Both the position numbers and the translations under genes were made by a program. Below are positions 42,691-53,929 of a DNA stretch of 62,000 nt, piece by piece. Under the pieces are notes generated by a model. The model worked only from the letters and a program-made list of their open reading frames with translations. It was not told where the DNA came from and made no database searches. The stretch comes from Symbiodinium natans (lineage: Eukaryota > Sar > Dinophyceae > Suessiales > Symbiodiniaceae), in contig CAJNDS010000022.1 in assembly GCA_905221605.1 (NCBI GenBank), positions 1 to 62,000 of the forward strand, read 5' to 3'. Within the stretch, counting starts at the first letter, position 1, and each line of letters begins with the position of its first letter.

Positions 42691-42869
42691 GGCAGCACAG
42701 CTCTCTGGGGAGAGGCCGGACCCAGCGGTTGCCTGCCACAACAACCACAAGGCATCACAAGAAAACGATGCCGAAGTGGAAACCAGCATGAAATTTGAGA
42801 CCAGCCACCAGGACTTGCTGGGAAATGCGTTGCAATCGGTTCATGGCTGCTAGGTGGCACCGACCAGGG

Positions 42870-45130
42870 CAAAGGGAAGAGAGAGGAAGGCCGGAAGACC
42901 TGCCCAGGACGGTACCTGTCGTATACGGCTTACAGCCTAACCGAGCTTAACATGGCAAAGACTGGTGACATCCACTAGCAACTTGCCAGTCACTAGTCGC
43001 TAGTCGCGTAAACTTGCAGAAGCCACAGCTCGAGCCGAAGCTGCAGAGAGATGCCGCTGGAGCGGTGAAATTTCTGAAATCATGCACCGTTGAGAACCTC
43101 TGCGATTCCTCCAGGCACGGCAAACGCCAGAAAACCAGCCTGAATCTCTGGCAGCTGTCGCCAGGGGTGTGGGACCTCGAAGCCAGTCTGGCAAGAACCG
43201 GAGGAAGTCCCGAGAGCCCTATGGGCCTATGGGTGAAGTCACAGAAAGCCAGGTCCCGAGGTCAACGCTGTCCAGTTCGGTGTGTCAGAAGCCATGGCCA
43301 TGGCGCGGTTCGGAACGCGTTTAGGATGTGAGGATATAACAGTGATATAAACAGCTTACACGAAGAGCTAGAGGTCCTACTGCTCCCCTGTATCAAGAAA
43401 GATATGAGAAATACTGCTGCCATAAAGGTCTGGTTCGATGTGCTTAGGTTTGCCGATGTGTCTTCCATGTTTCTAGTCAGCTGCGCCTGGCGACTGCCGA
43501 TGAGTCACGCCGGGTTCGAAAAGAGCAAAAGTAATCACCTCCTACATTCAAACGAACCCAGGCAAACCCTTTAGCTGCAACCAGGCTTCAGCAACTACAC
43601 ACAGCAGAGTGTGCATCTGCCTAGACCCTGCTAGCTCACAGGTGCTGTCTCGATTTCTGGTCCAAGCAGTGCTTTGCAGTGCAATTTCAGTACATGATCA
43701 CGAAGAGAGGTGGCCCACCAACTGCAACACATACCCTCACAAGACTTGACGGGTTGGTGTGAAGCATCGTTTGCATTCATCACAGACCACCTCAAGCTGG
43801 GCAGGTAGGGAAAAAAGACTCGCGCTTCAAATGAGCCGAGCTCTCAGTCCTCTCTGTAGCCTTGCGTTGGCGGGCGTCCGGAATGCAAGCTTCCGGGTCG
43901 GGAGGCAGGCGGTAACTGCGATTTTGCCAGATCACGTGCGACAGATGTATTTCTGCACAGAAGGCTGCTTTTAGGAACTCTACAGACTTCTGGCGTGCGA
44001 GCCCGCCTGTGCCTGTTCTGGCCTTTGCCTTTGCCCTACAAATGCCTCTTACATTCACGTGACAATACTAATAATTAACAATAATTATACTGATAAGAAA
44101 TAATAGGAATATAAAAAATATTGATTCATAGTTGTGGCCAGGTCGCCCCAAAAGCGGCCGGTGAGGTTGGCCGTCTCGCCAGAAGGCCGGCCTGCGCCTC
44201 TGGAGACTTCACTTCAAAACCCTGCAAAAGCGAAGGACACCCGCTATTATTCTTATAGCTATTACTAGTATTCTTATTCTTACTATTACTATTCCTAGTA
44301 TTACTATTCCTACTCTTATTACTAGTATGATTATTACCCTTGTTCTCTGAATCTGAACTGTGAGCGCCCTGCAGACTTTTTTGAACCTGAAATCTTCGCC
44401 CCCGGCCAGATCTTGCAATTGGCGAGCTCGGCGAAGACCTTACATGTTTAATAAACAAACCAACAAACAGACAAACAAACAAGTGCAAGTGATTGCAAGG
44501 CAGATCGATGCGAGCTTGGGATTCTCGTTGACATGATGGGTGGAGACAGTTTTGGATCATTGTGCACTCATCTTCTAGGACATGCGAAGGCAACTGAAGA
44601 CAAAGAGCTTGAAGACCAAAACGGCGAGGAAGCAGGCCATCACCAGCACCGCATCCACATTTGGATTTGCAACAACCTGTTCAAGTTGGCTTGTCTTGCT
44701 GCCATAAGTCAGTCAGCACGGCGTTGTTTCCGTTGATCCACCACATCACAGTACTCCCAACTGCCACGCCTCATAGTGCTCCGCAGGCAATTTGCCGGCT
44801 GGTCGCCGGACTGCCGTGGCCTGGGCACGAAAGGCGCAGGGCGGAGGGCTTTCAAGACCCTAACACTGACCATTCTCCGGGCTCACTGTGCAGCCGTCAA
44901 AGCTCTAAATGCCCCGCCCACTTCCCAACGGAGTAGCTTTGCCAGTTTAGCCTCCGACCCTCTCGAGCACGCGCCCTCCGGAGATAGAGGTCATCTTGTA
45001 ATCTCTTCGGTCCTGGCACGGGTCCGACAAAACCACACGTCCAAAAGGGTCACATGCTTTAATGCTGTACAACAGCCCATCTCAAGTCGAGAACCTCATT
45101 CACAAGACCGGATAATGCAGATGCAGCCGG
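42870..45130. other. No supported gene
   Basis: Except for the 44.25-kb simple repeat I see only short, unconvincing frames. It probably holds introns and intergenic sequence between the unknown genes on either side. Confidence 0.3.
44250..44335 (+). repeat. Degenerate TTACTA/TTCTTA repeat
   Basis: About 85 bp of imperfect TATTACTA and TATTCTTA units. The minus-strand Asn/Ser/Lys-rich frame here is an artefact. Confidence 0.7.
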
Positions 45131-45365
45131 ACTGAAGTGGGAAAGTGAGGGTGGCAACGGAAACCAAAAAGGGTGTAACGAAACAAATGCGGGAAACCGT
45201 AACAGAAACCATGGAAACCAGTAACGGAAACCGCACCACTTCTCGTAACAGAAACCTCCAATCCCTGAAGCCGCGACCCCAAACCGTAACGTTGAACCCT
45301 TAAGCTCTAAAGCATAAACCCAAAAACCGTGAACACTAAACCCTCATTAAGCCTAAAGCCTAAAT
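45130..45365 (+). repeat. Degenerate AACCCTAAAC / GGAAACCGTAAC repeat tract
   Basis: Repeated GGAAACC(G/A)TAAC motifs lead into CTAAACCC-like motifs (ATAAACCC, CTAAACCCT, CCTAAAGCCTAAA). The second part resembles degenerate plant-type telomere sequence CCCTAAA. No gene is visible. Confidence 0.5.
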
Positions 45366-45591
45366 GCTGCACCCTTCTGTTCCGCCCGGCTTTCTGCCAG
45401 TGGTTCCTGTTACACCCCGCTGGTTTCCGTTCCAGCGTTTACTCAGACTACAGTACGACTTGATTTGTTCTGTCAGCTGTCGGGGCGTGAGTGTGCTGCA
45501 CCCGCTCCTGGCGTGTGCTGACAGCCTCGGCCCCCCCCAGAGCTCCTATCCTACAGACATAGCTCAGCTTCACAGAGATCACAGAGTTCAC

Positions 45592-45858
45592 TCAGGCACC
45601 AGACAAGGAGGGGTCGCCCAGCTCGATCCCGAAGTGTGTGCTGAAGGCACTCGGGGCGGTCGCCCTCCTGCCAGCATCTCCACAATGCTCCGTCGTATAC
45701 TCGCATAACCAGTCTTCATGGATGCTGTCAAAGCTGCCAAGCATCTCGGAGTTGCGTGTTACCCCGATTGTTAGAGACGGGCCTGGACCAGTGTTCCGAA
45801 GTGAGTTCCATCGCTGCCGAAGACTTCTTTGGCCTCGGCCGAGCATCTTCAGGATCAT
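45592..45858 (-). CDS. Coding-like exon, unknown function
   Basis: The minus-strand frame contains GSFDSIHEDWLCEYTTEHCG and THFGIELGDPSLSGA. Composition looks coding. It may be a downstream exon of the 46.3-46.6-kb gene. Confidence 0.35.
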   Translation of the reverse strand: MILKMLGRGQRSLRQRWNSLRNTGPGPSLTIGVTRNSEMLGSFDSIHEDWLCEYTTEHCGDAGRRATAPSAFSTHFGIELGDPSLSGA

Positions 45859-45944
45859 CTAGGACTTGCGCAGTTTCCTCCTCTGAGCCTAGAGCGGAGG
45901 TGACAATTGCCAGGAGGGTGCCTAAGATGCAGCAGTTCGAGCCC

Positions 45945-46036
45945 CGTGTCTGTCTGTGTCTGCCTCTGTCTCTGTGTATGTCTCTGTGTCTGTGTCTGTG
46001 TCTGTCTGTGTGTCTCTGTGTGTGTGTGTGTGCACA
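45945..46036 (+). repeat. (TCTGTG)n/(TG)n microsatellite
   Basis: TGTCTGTGTCTG units followed by TGTGTGTGTGTG. Simple repeat between coding-like exons, probably intronic. Confidence 0.9.
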
Positions 46037-46264
46037 GTCTGCCAGCTTTCTGGAGTGTGGGATCTTCGGCTGCACGGGAAGCGGGAAGCACCGCAGATTG
46101 CATCAGATTGCTGCCACGGAGCCCGCGCTGTGCAATGAGATCTGGACCTCCAATGCAACATAAGCAGCAAGCTGGTGCATCTGGTGCAATGCGAAGCGAC
46201 ACAAACCAGGGGCCTTTCGCAAGCCATTTTCCTGCATGAGCGCTGCCGTAAGCAAAGGCACGCC

Positions 46265-46605
46265 TGATGAGAGACAAGTCTTCAAGCCGGCCCCGCACAA
46301 AGGCAACGTCTGCTCCAAAACTCATGAATAGTGAGCCCACTGTGCATTGTTCATCACTCTCCCGAGTATGTGCTTTCTGCAGCCCCTTTGCGCGTCTTTG
46401 CACATCTTCTAACCCGGCCTGACAATCCGAGCACATCCACCTCGAACTGGTCGTGAAACAGCGGCGAAACCGGCACTGCCAGGCGCGTGTGGGCAGCTGG
46501 AATCACCAGTGGCGGGTAGATGGTGGGCAGCTCCGGGTACCAGTTGTCACCTGCCAAGCTCAGCAGCATGCAACCCCCCTTGCCGCGTTCTCTGTCATCT
46601 GTCAC
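46265..46605 (-). CDS. Two coding-like exons of one unknown gene
   Basis: Near 46.52 kb the minus-strand frame reads SLAGDNWYPELPTIYPPLVI then PAAHTRLAVPVSPLF and FEVDVLGLSG, a composition very unlike chance. Near 46.32 kb another frame reads ESDEQCTVGSLFMSFGADVA then FVRGRLEDLSLIRRAF. I could not identify a family. Confidence 0.5.
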
Positions 46606-46960
46606 GCTTTCTCATCCTATCTAGGTTTCCTAACCCACGACTTCCTAGCTCACTTCCGCGAAGGATTCGGGCAACCCGGGTGCCTGTGGACTTCCGCGCG
46701 GTGCTCAATCTCATTGAGGACGGTGGGTTCAGCGGGTTCAGCGACCGCACGGAGCCAGCTTCGAGGGTGGGGCGCTGGGACATCGCGGGGTACATCCTCG
46801 GCTTCAGCGGGCCCCTTTTCAAGGATTCCTTCGAAAGGACCTCCAGGACCTTCAGTGGCAAACTGATTTGGGGCCTTAGGGGTACGGTCGGCCTTACGGT
46901 CGCCTTGCAGTTAGGGGTCTTCGGGGGGCAACTTGAGGTCAACTTCGTCTGTTGAACACT
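46600..46960 (-). CDS. Proline-rich coding-like stretch
   Basis: Two minus-strand frames are open over about 300 bp and proline-rich (RPTVPLRPQISLPLKVLEVL in one; GILEKGPAEAEDVPRDVPAP in another). It may be an exon of the gene at 46.3-46.6 kb. The correct frame is not decided. Confidence 0.3.
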
Positions 46961-47286
46961 ACCCAAGACCTCCCCATCTTCCTTTCTTTAGAACCTTGGA
47001 GTCTCGTATCCTGGCATCGAGGCTCTGTCTGCCTGAGAGCAGTTGGCCAGCAGTTCCATGAGATCTTCCAACCAGCATCCTGGGATCTCTTCCTGAGAGC
47101 CGACCAGAATCAGGTATCAATCGGTACGATGTATCACGTTTAGAGGTCACCTCGAAACACCCAAGCATCTCATACAGGTTCTACACAGCTGAAGCTGACA
47201 TCATCGCGACATCTGCTGCCCGTGTCAGGGTCTGCCCGTGCTCAGTGAGAAACAACGCAAGATGGTCAGGTGGCACTTTCGGCGTG

Positions 47287-47502
47287 TCATGCTAAGAAAC
47301 TGTAGCAAAGCATTGCTTCCGTCGCGATCCTGCAATAAGCCAAGTTGCCGTCATGCTTGTCCTCACTGGGGATGCATGCCATCCAGTATATTCCAAAGAC
47401 CGATGCTAGGAAGATGGTTGTGAAGATGAGGGCCTTGTCAGCAGTAGTACATTGGCGCAACGCAGGGTGCCTGTGAAAAGGACGTCCAGAATACACTGAC
47501 AT
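47287..47502 (-). CDS. Coding-like exon with a possible transmembrane segment
   Basis: The minus-strand frame reads TTADKALIFTTIFLASVFGI then YWMACIPSEDKHDGNLAYCR. The hydrophobic stretch is about 17 residues. No family is recognised. Confidence 0.35.
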   Translation of the reverse strand: MSVYSGRPFHRHPALRQCTTADKALIFTTIFLASVFGIYWMACIPSEDKHDGNLAYCRIATEAMLCYSFLA

Positions 47503-47766
47503 GCGCGCTGAACATCTCCAGCTAAGCCTGCCTACTATCCATGTGCAGCCCAGCAGATGCCAAAAAAATTGATGGAGTGCAAACTATGAGACAGTCTCAT
47601 GAAAAATCCATCCGTAGGCTTCAAGTTCTCCTCATGCCTGCCAAGCACCACCAGCGATGTTGTCTTGAACAACCTGCAATGCAGCTGCAATGAAAATCGC
47701 GAATCACGTGCTGCGAGCGACATGGAACAAAGCGTTCTGGATGCTTGCTACGAGTATTGCGGCTTT

Positions 47767-47960
47767 TCATGTTGCGTTGCCGCGACAGCATGTACCGAAG
47801 CCACGTGCTGTCCCTGGTCTTGGAGACGGACGCACAACTTTAGGTTCACTGCTGGCAAGATGGCCGAGCAAATCTTCGAAGCACCATCCCACACGCCTTC
47901 TGCCCTTTTTCAAGCTGTCAATGTGCCTCCTTGTACAAACTCCATTGGCCGGTACTGGCT
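47767..47960 (-). CDS. Coding-like exon, basic
   Basis: The minus-strand frame reads IDSLKKGRRRVGWCFEDLLG then HLASSEPKVVRPSPRP. Function unknown. Confidence 0.3.
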
Positions 47961-48429
47961 TTCTCCATGATGGCCACAAGCCCGGTGCTCACTTCCTCAG
48001 TGATCCCGCAGATGCTTTCTTGCACCGGAAAGAGGGCTTCTCATGATCAGCCAGAGGTTCCGATCTTTGTGTCGACACCAGGGACAGAGGGCCTATGGCC
48101 TGCCAGGCTCACTAAGCAGCGCTCAGAGGATCAAGGTATGCAAGCAAACAACTGCTGCAGGAAGTGTGAGGGTGATGTTGCTAAATGGCCACGCCAGAAC
48201 CCAGAACTGCTGCTTGTCGCTATGGCCCGTGGGCTCAGCCGGCTTGGGAACTTGGAGTGGTCTCCCTTGCAGCCCGATCCGATCAGCCTTTGCCCGCGAG
48301 GCTGGTGACCCACGGGCCACAGCCGCCTTTCGAGCTGCAGAGCAATCATTGCATTTCTCTGCTTTTTTCATTGTTTCATTGCACTTCAGTGCATTTCACT
48401 GCACTTCGCTATCCTCCCTAAATCGAACC

Positions 48430-48660
48430 TGAAGCAGGTGCAGCAGGCCAGGCTCGGAGTCCAACGTCACAGCAGCGCAGCCACTCTCAACGGATCCTCC
48501 AAAACACAACATGCGAGACACATCCGCGCTACCTGTGCCACTGCAACTCACTGTGTCAAAATACGGCGTTCCAGTCTTTAAAGGAGGCAACATCCGAGCC
48601 TGCGGCAAGAAGTTGACTCCGTCCAAGCGAGCAAAGGAAGCCGAATGCGAAGCCGAGAGA
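48430..48660 (-). CDS. Coding-like exon, unknown function
   Basis: The minus-strand frame reads SFARLDGVNFLPQARMLPPL, then GTPYFDTVSCSGTGSADVSR and CFGGSVESGCAAVTLDSEPG. It is open for about 90 codons with balanced composition. No family is recognised. Confidence 0.4.
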
Positions 48661-49840
48661 TGTGAAGGACATGGCATCTGACGCGGGGACTACAGACAGG
48701 AAAAGGGCCGGCGTGCAGAGACCAAAAGCATTCACAGCTACTTGATGAAAAACGAGTACATGCCCAGCAAGTCCGCGCGCACGCGTCTAAATTAACCCGT
48801 CGATGCTTTGCTTTCGACACGAGTTGCAGAACTTGCTGACAGCAACTGGGCTCACAGTAAGGGCGACTGTAGCTAAACATAGCTAAACCACGTGTGTAAC
48901 CCGATGTAACCCGTCAGTGTGCGGAACTCGCGCCCCTTTCCGGTGTCAGGTAAAGCGGAGACTGGCTTGGAGGGTTTCAGTCCAGTCCATCTGAACCCAA
49001 ACAGCCATGGCGGCGTCGCTCAAATGCAACCTCCAGCACAACTCGGAACATTCCAAATGAAGTGTTTGCCGGTCTCGTTGTTTGTTTTCGCTCTGCGGAC
49101 ATCTGCTTTCGCTGGCCTGTCAAATTGGGCCGGGCAGCTGTCAAATCTAGCTTCTTGTCCCCTGGCTGTAAGCTGCATCTGCAGCGGCACTAGCAAGTCC
49201 ATCTGGAGGCGGACAATCTAGCTTTCTGCTGCAGACTCTAGCTCTTGAAGTCTTGGCTTTGCGGAGTTTGTTCCACCCTTTCCAGGCAAGCGATGAATGA
49301 AATGCCAGCAGTTGCACCACCAGAGCCTGACCCACCATCCTGACCCCACCAGCCTAACCAAAGGTGTTCGCGCCTCCAGATACCTTCATATTGCTTTGTA
49401 CACATTCTGTCGTAGTGACAGACAGCCTCTTAATTGCATGACCTGAGGCCCAAGTCAGTCTACTTGCACGCGTGACTGTAAACCACAGATAACAGCTGTG
49501 TCGAAAATTGAACTGCATCTACCATTCATTTTCAAACTGTGTTGAAGTCACCGGTCGGATTTGCACGCCAGAAAGATTGCTGCCAAGGGCCAAGAGGGTT
49601 ATCTTGCTACCTGCTGAGCACGGTCCCGGCTTCTCGGCAGCATCTTCTGAACATAGGCAATATGCATATGAGTCATGTCTTTCGGTCGACTCCCTTCGAA
49701 TTCATGGAACGTCTAAAGGAGTGAAACAGGGCACGCCTCTTCATAGCTCGGATTCGTGCTCCCTACATCTGCGCCGTATTGAGCTTCAGCGACCTGATGC
49801 CAATTCAGCCACCAGTTCCGCATTGGCAGCCTTGGCAAGC

Positions 49841-50035
49841 TCACAACCCTCGCAGCTGTGAGCTCGTAGCCCTGCTAGTAGCTGCCCGTAGCCGGTGTAA
49901 GACTGAGCCGTACGCCTGCACCAGATAATGTGGAGCCAGTGGAACGGGCGGAAGGGGAGGCGCAGATACCGGCGCGGCAGGCGGAGGTGATGGTGGTGGC
50001 AACGAGAGTTGGCATTCATTGACTGTCGTTGCATA
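49841..50035 (-). CDS. Proline-rich exon, possible C-terminus of the U2AF65-like gene
   Basis: The minus-strand frame reads LPPPSPPPAAPVSAPPLPPV then PLAPHYLVQAYGSVLHRLRA and reaches a stop at 49841. It is about 250 bp downstream of the last RRM exon and on the same strand. The link is inferred from position only. Confidence 0.35.
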   Translation of the reverse strand, partial: YATTVNECQLSLPPPSPPPAAPVSAPPLPPVPLAPHYLVQAYGSVLHRLRAATSRATSSQLRGL

Positions 50036-50299
50036 CTTGCCTGGCACTCAAGGACTCACAGTTCAAGCAACGAGAGAATTTCACACAAGCCACACAGCTG
50101 TGGATTTTGAGTTGAATGCGTGATCTGTGCAGCAGAAGGCACTGGGACGCCCAACCCGGATCCTTCGACCAAAGAGCTCCTCGGACCAAAGAACACTCCG
50201 AGTCTCCACAACGTCTCCACAGCAAGTCCGTGTCTCTACAGCCTTCAGAGTGGGGGCTTGATGAGCTGCCTAGGCCCTGGGCACACATGCAGCCTGCAA

Positions 50300-51466
50300 C
50301 ACAGGATACTCTGCTTCTTGCAGACGCGTGGCTGTCTCATCAAAGATTGAGATCATGCGGGTGGCAACAGCAGCACTCTGGAACTGAACAAAGCAGTAGT
50401 TTCCGGTTGGTGCAATGGTGACCTGCCAAAGGCTACACTGCTACACGCCACCATGCGCAAGAATGACGCCATGGCTACTGCAGAGACATTACACGAAATG
50501 AGGAAGCCCGAAGCAACTCGACACAAAATCTCACACACACACACACACACACAGAGACACACAGACAGCCATGTGCCTTCCCAATTGGAGGCCCCAACTC
50601 TGGATCATATTCTGGAACTTCCACGGCTGCTGGCTGAAGCAGCTCACGCATCACCTGTCCAAGATGTCGAGGGCACCGAAGAGGTGGCTCAACTACATCC
50701 CCTAACATGGTACATGGTCTTGTATCAGTTTTAAACCACGCCTCCACGTCCACCATTCCGCATGCCAGATTGCCGAAGTAGACTTCACGCAGGACATTGG
50801 CGACTCCAACTCGCTCATCTTCGAAGGATGGAGGCAAGAGCCCCCTATCACGAAGTGGCTGCACGTCAAGCGCGGGCAACTCACCGTTCTGAGGGGGTGT
50901 GTAGTTCTGCGGTCGTCCAATTTTGATGGCCCTGTGCTCCAACTCGAACCCGCTCATCTGCACAGCTGTTGTGGTTGATCGCTAAACGCGCGTTCATGAG
51001 CTGATGCAATCGAGTTATGCACAGCATGCAGGGCAGTGATAGGAGAGCTCTCTCAAACTGCACCGTCACAGGACACCTTAATAATACATGGGCGTGGAAG
51101 ACTTAATCCCCGCCTGCACAGCGGTTGTGGTAATGACGTCGTCTACAAACTCCACAAATGCAAACATCCCGTCACCCCTCGGAGGAAAGTAGAGAGCGCG
51201 CACAACATCCGAGATGTCTGGGTATCTTTCCACAAAGCTGGGAAGGGCCAAGAAGAGGCGATTGAAGGCTTGTCGCAGCGTCTGCACGTCAACCTGCGAA
51301 GAATTGAGGAGGCACAGGGCGCAACAGCTGTGCATACTGCACAAGCACGACATGAGCCTTGTGCTGCGGGAGATTGCCGACATAGCATTCCCGACGCTTC
51401 TTACCATTGGCCGTGGGATCCAGCAAGAGCTTCATTGGCTGCTGGTCAGGATTCGTAGGATCTGGC
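50300..51466 (-). CDS. U2AF65-like splicing factor with two RRM domains
   Basis: RNA-binding protein resembling the large subunit of the U2 snRNP auxiliary factor, which binds the polypyrimidine tract/3' splice site in the nucleus. Exons on the minus strand: 51466-51358 (RRM1 RNP2, RRECYVGNLPQHK), 51293-51114 (RLFLALPSFVERYPDISDVV, then RNP1 GMFAFVEF), 50957-50766 (MSGFELEHRAIKIGRPQNY, linker, then RRM2 RNP2 REVYFGNL), 50654-50577 (VMRELLQPAAVEVPEYDPEL) and 50422-~50300 (RNP1 GNYCFVQF). The segment AIKIGRPQNYTPP after RRM1 resembles the IKxxRPxxYxPP that follows RRM1 in U2AF65. Introns are GC-AG. A proline-rich frame at 50047-49841 (PPPSPPPAAPVSAPPLPPVP) may be its C-terminus. The RS domain and start were not found. 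Another RRM splicing factor is the main alternative. Confidence 0.75.
50531..50556 (+). repeat. (CA)n microsatellite in an intron
   Basis: CACACACACACACACACACA within the intron that follows exon 50654-50577 of the U2AF65-like gene. Confidence 0.9.
50958..51113 (-). other. Intron flanked by an 18-bp direct repeat
   Basis: The intron of the U2AF65-like gene between exons 51293-51114 and 50957-50766. The last 18 bases of the upstream exon (51131-51114) and the last 18 bases of the intron (50975-50958) are ACCACAAC[C/A]GCTGTGCAG, differing at one position. The donor is GC and the acceptor AG. Such duplication is expected for introns created by transposon-like insertion (introners). Confidence 0.7.
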
Positions 51467-51884
51467 CTGCAATGCCCAGCAGGCCAAACACCAAAAGCTA
51501 GCCGCAGCTAGCCGATGCGAATACGTTTCTATATGGGCGAGGAATTAAGTTGGCATTTTTCGTCTTGCTCTTTGGCCAGCTGTTGGTCTAGGGTTTCCTG
51601 TGACAATGCAAAGCTCGAGCCACCTGAGGCGCCGCTCCGACCCTGCCCACCTTAATCCCGGATTTCCTTCACCATTCCCTAAATGGGGTGAAAAGGATGT
51701 ATGGCATAGGCGGCATAGGGTTCAAGAACAACTGCGCCTTTGCAAAATGCCAGGGAGGCTCAAGCAACGAACGAAAGGAAGCAGAGGTTGCCGATTACAA
51801 GTTCAAGAAGGCTCTAAAACGTAAAAGGAGTAGAGATTTTCAATTGACCTGAAGATGTGGAAGACATAGAAATTCGGAAAGCAA

Positions 51885-52440
51885 ACCTAAACACGCAATG
51901 CTTACAAACAAACAACAATCCGGGCTCAGCCCCCAACCCCCCTTTGCAAAAAACAATGCTCGCATGACGGGTTTCGCGTGACGCGTTTCGAGAGGATTCG
52001 TTCTTCTTTGCAAAGCATGCTTGCGCGACGCAATAAGAAACAAATATGTGGCGCCCACCCCCACCCCCATTTGCAAACCCAATGCTCCCATGACGGGTTT
52101 GGAGGGGATTGGTATGTTTCTTCACGCAAGTCCTCTTGATTGCATGATCATTTTATAAAGCAAGCTTGCACGGCTCAATCAAAAACAGAAATGCGGGGCG
52201 CGCGCAGTGCTCTTGACGGCCCTATCTTCCTTGCAGAACAAGCTTGCGCAGCTTAACCCCGTTGGCAAACACAATGTTCGCATGACGGGGGAAAGGGGTT
52301 GGGGGTACTAGACGGCCCTTAGTATGGGAATCCCTAGGCGTCAGGGCGGGGGGACGAGGATTCCAAACTCGACTCGACTGATGGGCCATGCAGCCCTCGC
52401 CCCCTATACGCAAACACATTGCTCGCGGGATGGGCATGGA
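51885..52440 (-). repeat. Diverged G/C-tract satellite units (second locus, inverted)
   Basis: CATTTGCAAACCCAATGCTC (near 52067), GGCAAACACAATGTTCGCAT (near 52263), TGCAAAAAACAATGCTCGCA (near 51945) and GCAAACACATTGCTCGC (near 52409) are reverse-orientation relatives of GTGAGCATTGTGTTTGCAAA in the 21.1-22.1-kb satellite. C tracts (CCCACCCCCACCCCCATTTG) are also kept. About four degraded units. Confidence 0.7.
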
Positions 52441-52595
52441 GAAGAGGCATATGAGTTTGGAAGTGCTTCAACTCTGCTTTTGTTTGGTTACAAACAAATA
52501 GTTTCTCTACGCAGTCTGTACCTATCTATTGTTATGTTTGCTTTATATACTGTTCTTTATGCTTTCAAATATCTACTAATTTCGCGCGCCTGTGT

Positions 52596-52617
52596 TCACA
52601 TATATATATATATATAA
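52596..52617 (+). repeat. (AT)n tract
   Basis: CATATATATATATATATAAT within a T-rich stretch (52480-52860) that has no supported gene. The 228-codon plus-strand frame over it is Phe/Leu/Cys-rich low complexity. Confidence 0.85.
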
Positions 52618-52854
52618 TGTATATTTAGCTCTGTAGTGTCTTGATATGTTTGTCGTTGGTTCTTCTCTATGCATTCATTGTCTGCAGGTCATGCTTCTCT
52701 CGTGTTCTATGTCTTTTCTGCCTTTTTTTAATTTCTGCCCTTACGTGTTTCTTTGGCTTTTCATGTTGTTTGTTGTATGTACTGGTTTGGTTCGTTCTTT
52801 ACTCGTTTCTGTACATCTTGCAGCTTTCCATTTTGTTTTCCAACCTCCATTTCC

Positions 52855-53005
52855 TGTATTTCGAACAGGAGAACCTCTGTTTCCATTGCATTCCAATGAA
52901 AAAACCTCCGATTACACTGTACTTTTATCGGAAAACCTCTATGTCATCTGTATTTGAAGAGGAAAACCTCTATGTCCTGTGTACTTTCATGGGAAACCGC
53001 GGAAA
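52855..53005 (+). repeat. GAAAACCTCTATGTC-type repeats (second locus)
   Basis: About four units of roughly 32-48 bp: GAGAACCTCTGTTTCCATTG, AAAACCTCCGATTACACTGT, GAAAACCTCTATGTCATCTG and GAAAACCTCTATGTCCTGTG, each followed by a TTT-A/C-GG-like end. Same family as at 20815-20940. Confidence 0.75.
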
Positions 53006-53274
53006 ACCAAGAAAACGAACAAATTATGGGGGGGGCTTGCTACCAAGAATTACCATCAGTCACGCATCCACAGCAGCAGGCATGTTCGAGTACCATCCCC
53101 AGCCTTACATCCCACTTGCTTTGGCCTTGGGCCGCTCGCAGCCTCAAGTTGGTTCGCCTTTCCTTCGGCACTTCAAGCGTCCGCGGGGTCCGAGGAGCCG
53201 TGCTGCTCCTAGATGGGATCTAACATGCCCATGTCAAAGCCTATTCAACCTCTCTCGAAAACCCTCTGTGCTCA

Positions 53275-53340
53275 GCTATGCGCGATTCTCACCTTCTCCT
53301 CCTCCGCTTTCGGCTCGAGCTCGGTGATCTCCGGCCGCGC
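53275..53340 (-). CDS. Short coding-like exon
   Basis: The minus-strand frame reads ARPEITELEPKAEEEKVRIA. Charged, probably a helix. Too short to place. Confidence 0.3.
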
Positions 53341-53929
53341 GACGACAAGCCTCGTGAAACTCTGAGGGGTAAGGGTGCGGAGGATGTGAGGAGGGTGGAG
53401 AGGATGAAGAGATGGATGACATCTACAAAACTCGCACAGAGAAAAAACGAGAACGTGACTGTTCCTTTTCGAGGAGCCCAGCTCGATGCGGGTGCCGGCC
53501 CACTCCGAACGCCTCACGCGGCATCTATGGAACCCCCATTCGCCGTGTTGGCTCTCCCTGGAATTACAGGACCGTTCTGGATGGGCTTGCATTTGCTGCT
53601 TGTTCTACGGAACCAGGCTGTTTTGGGATACATTGTTGTATTCCCACCTGGGGAGCTTCTTGCGATTGGCCACGCGCACCTCAGCAATCGAGAGATGGGA
53701 AAGTGTCCAGATAAAGTGCAGCACCGCACCAAAACTTGAAAAAGAGCACAGGTTGAAATGCCATGACGGCCAAGAAGCACTAGGACGCCGAGCGCTACGG
53801 CTGCGAGCTCGTGGTGGGGTGTGCCGTCTCGAAGTATTCCGGGTGCCCGCTGCTCTGCGACGAGATCTTTGGCGACATGCTTCCACCGACCTTCTGGGTG
53901 GCGGCTCACTGGGCGTGCGCACAGAGTTT

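Noticed and set aside
52641-53327. 228-codon hydrophobic plus-strand frame
   Set aside because: T-rich low-complexity DNA followed by the GAAAACC repeats; no domain pattern, and opposite to the gene orientation.
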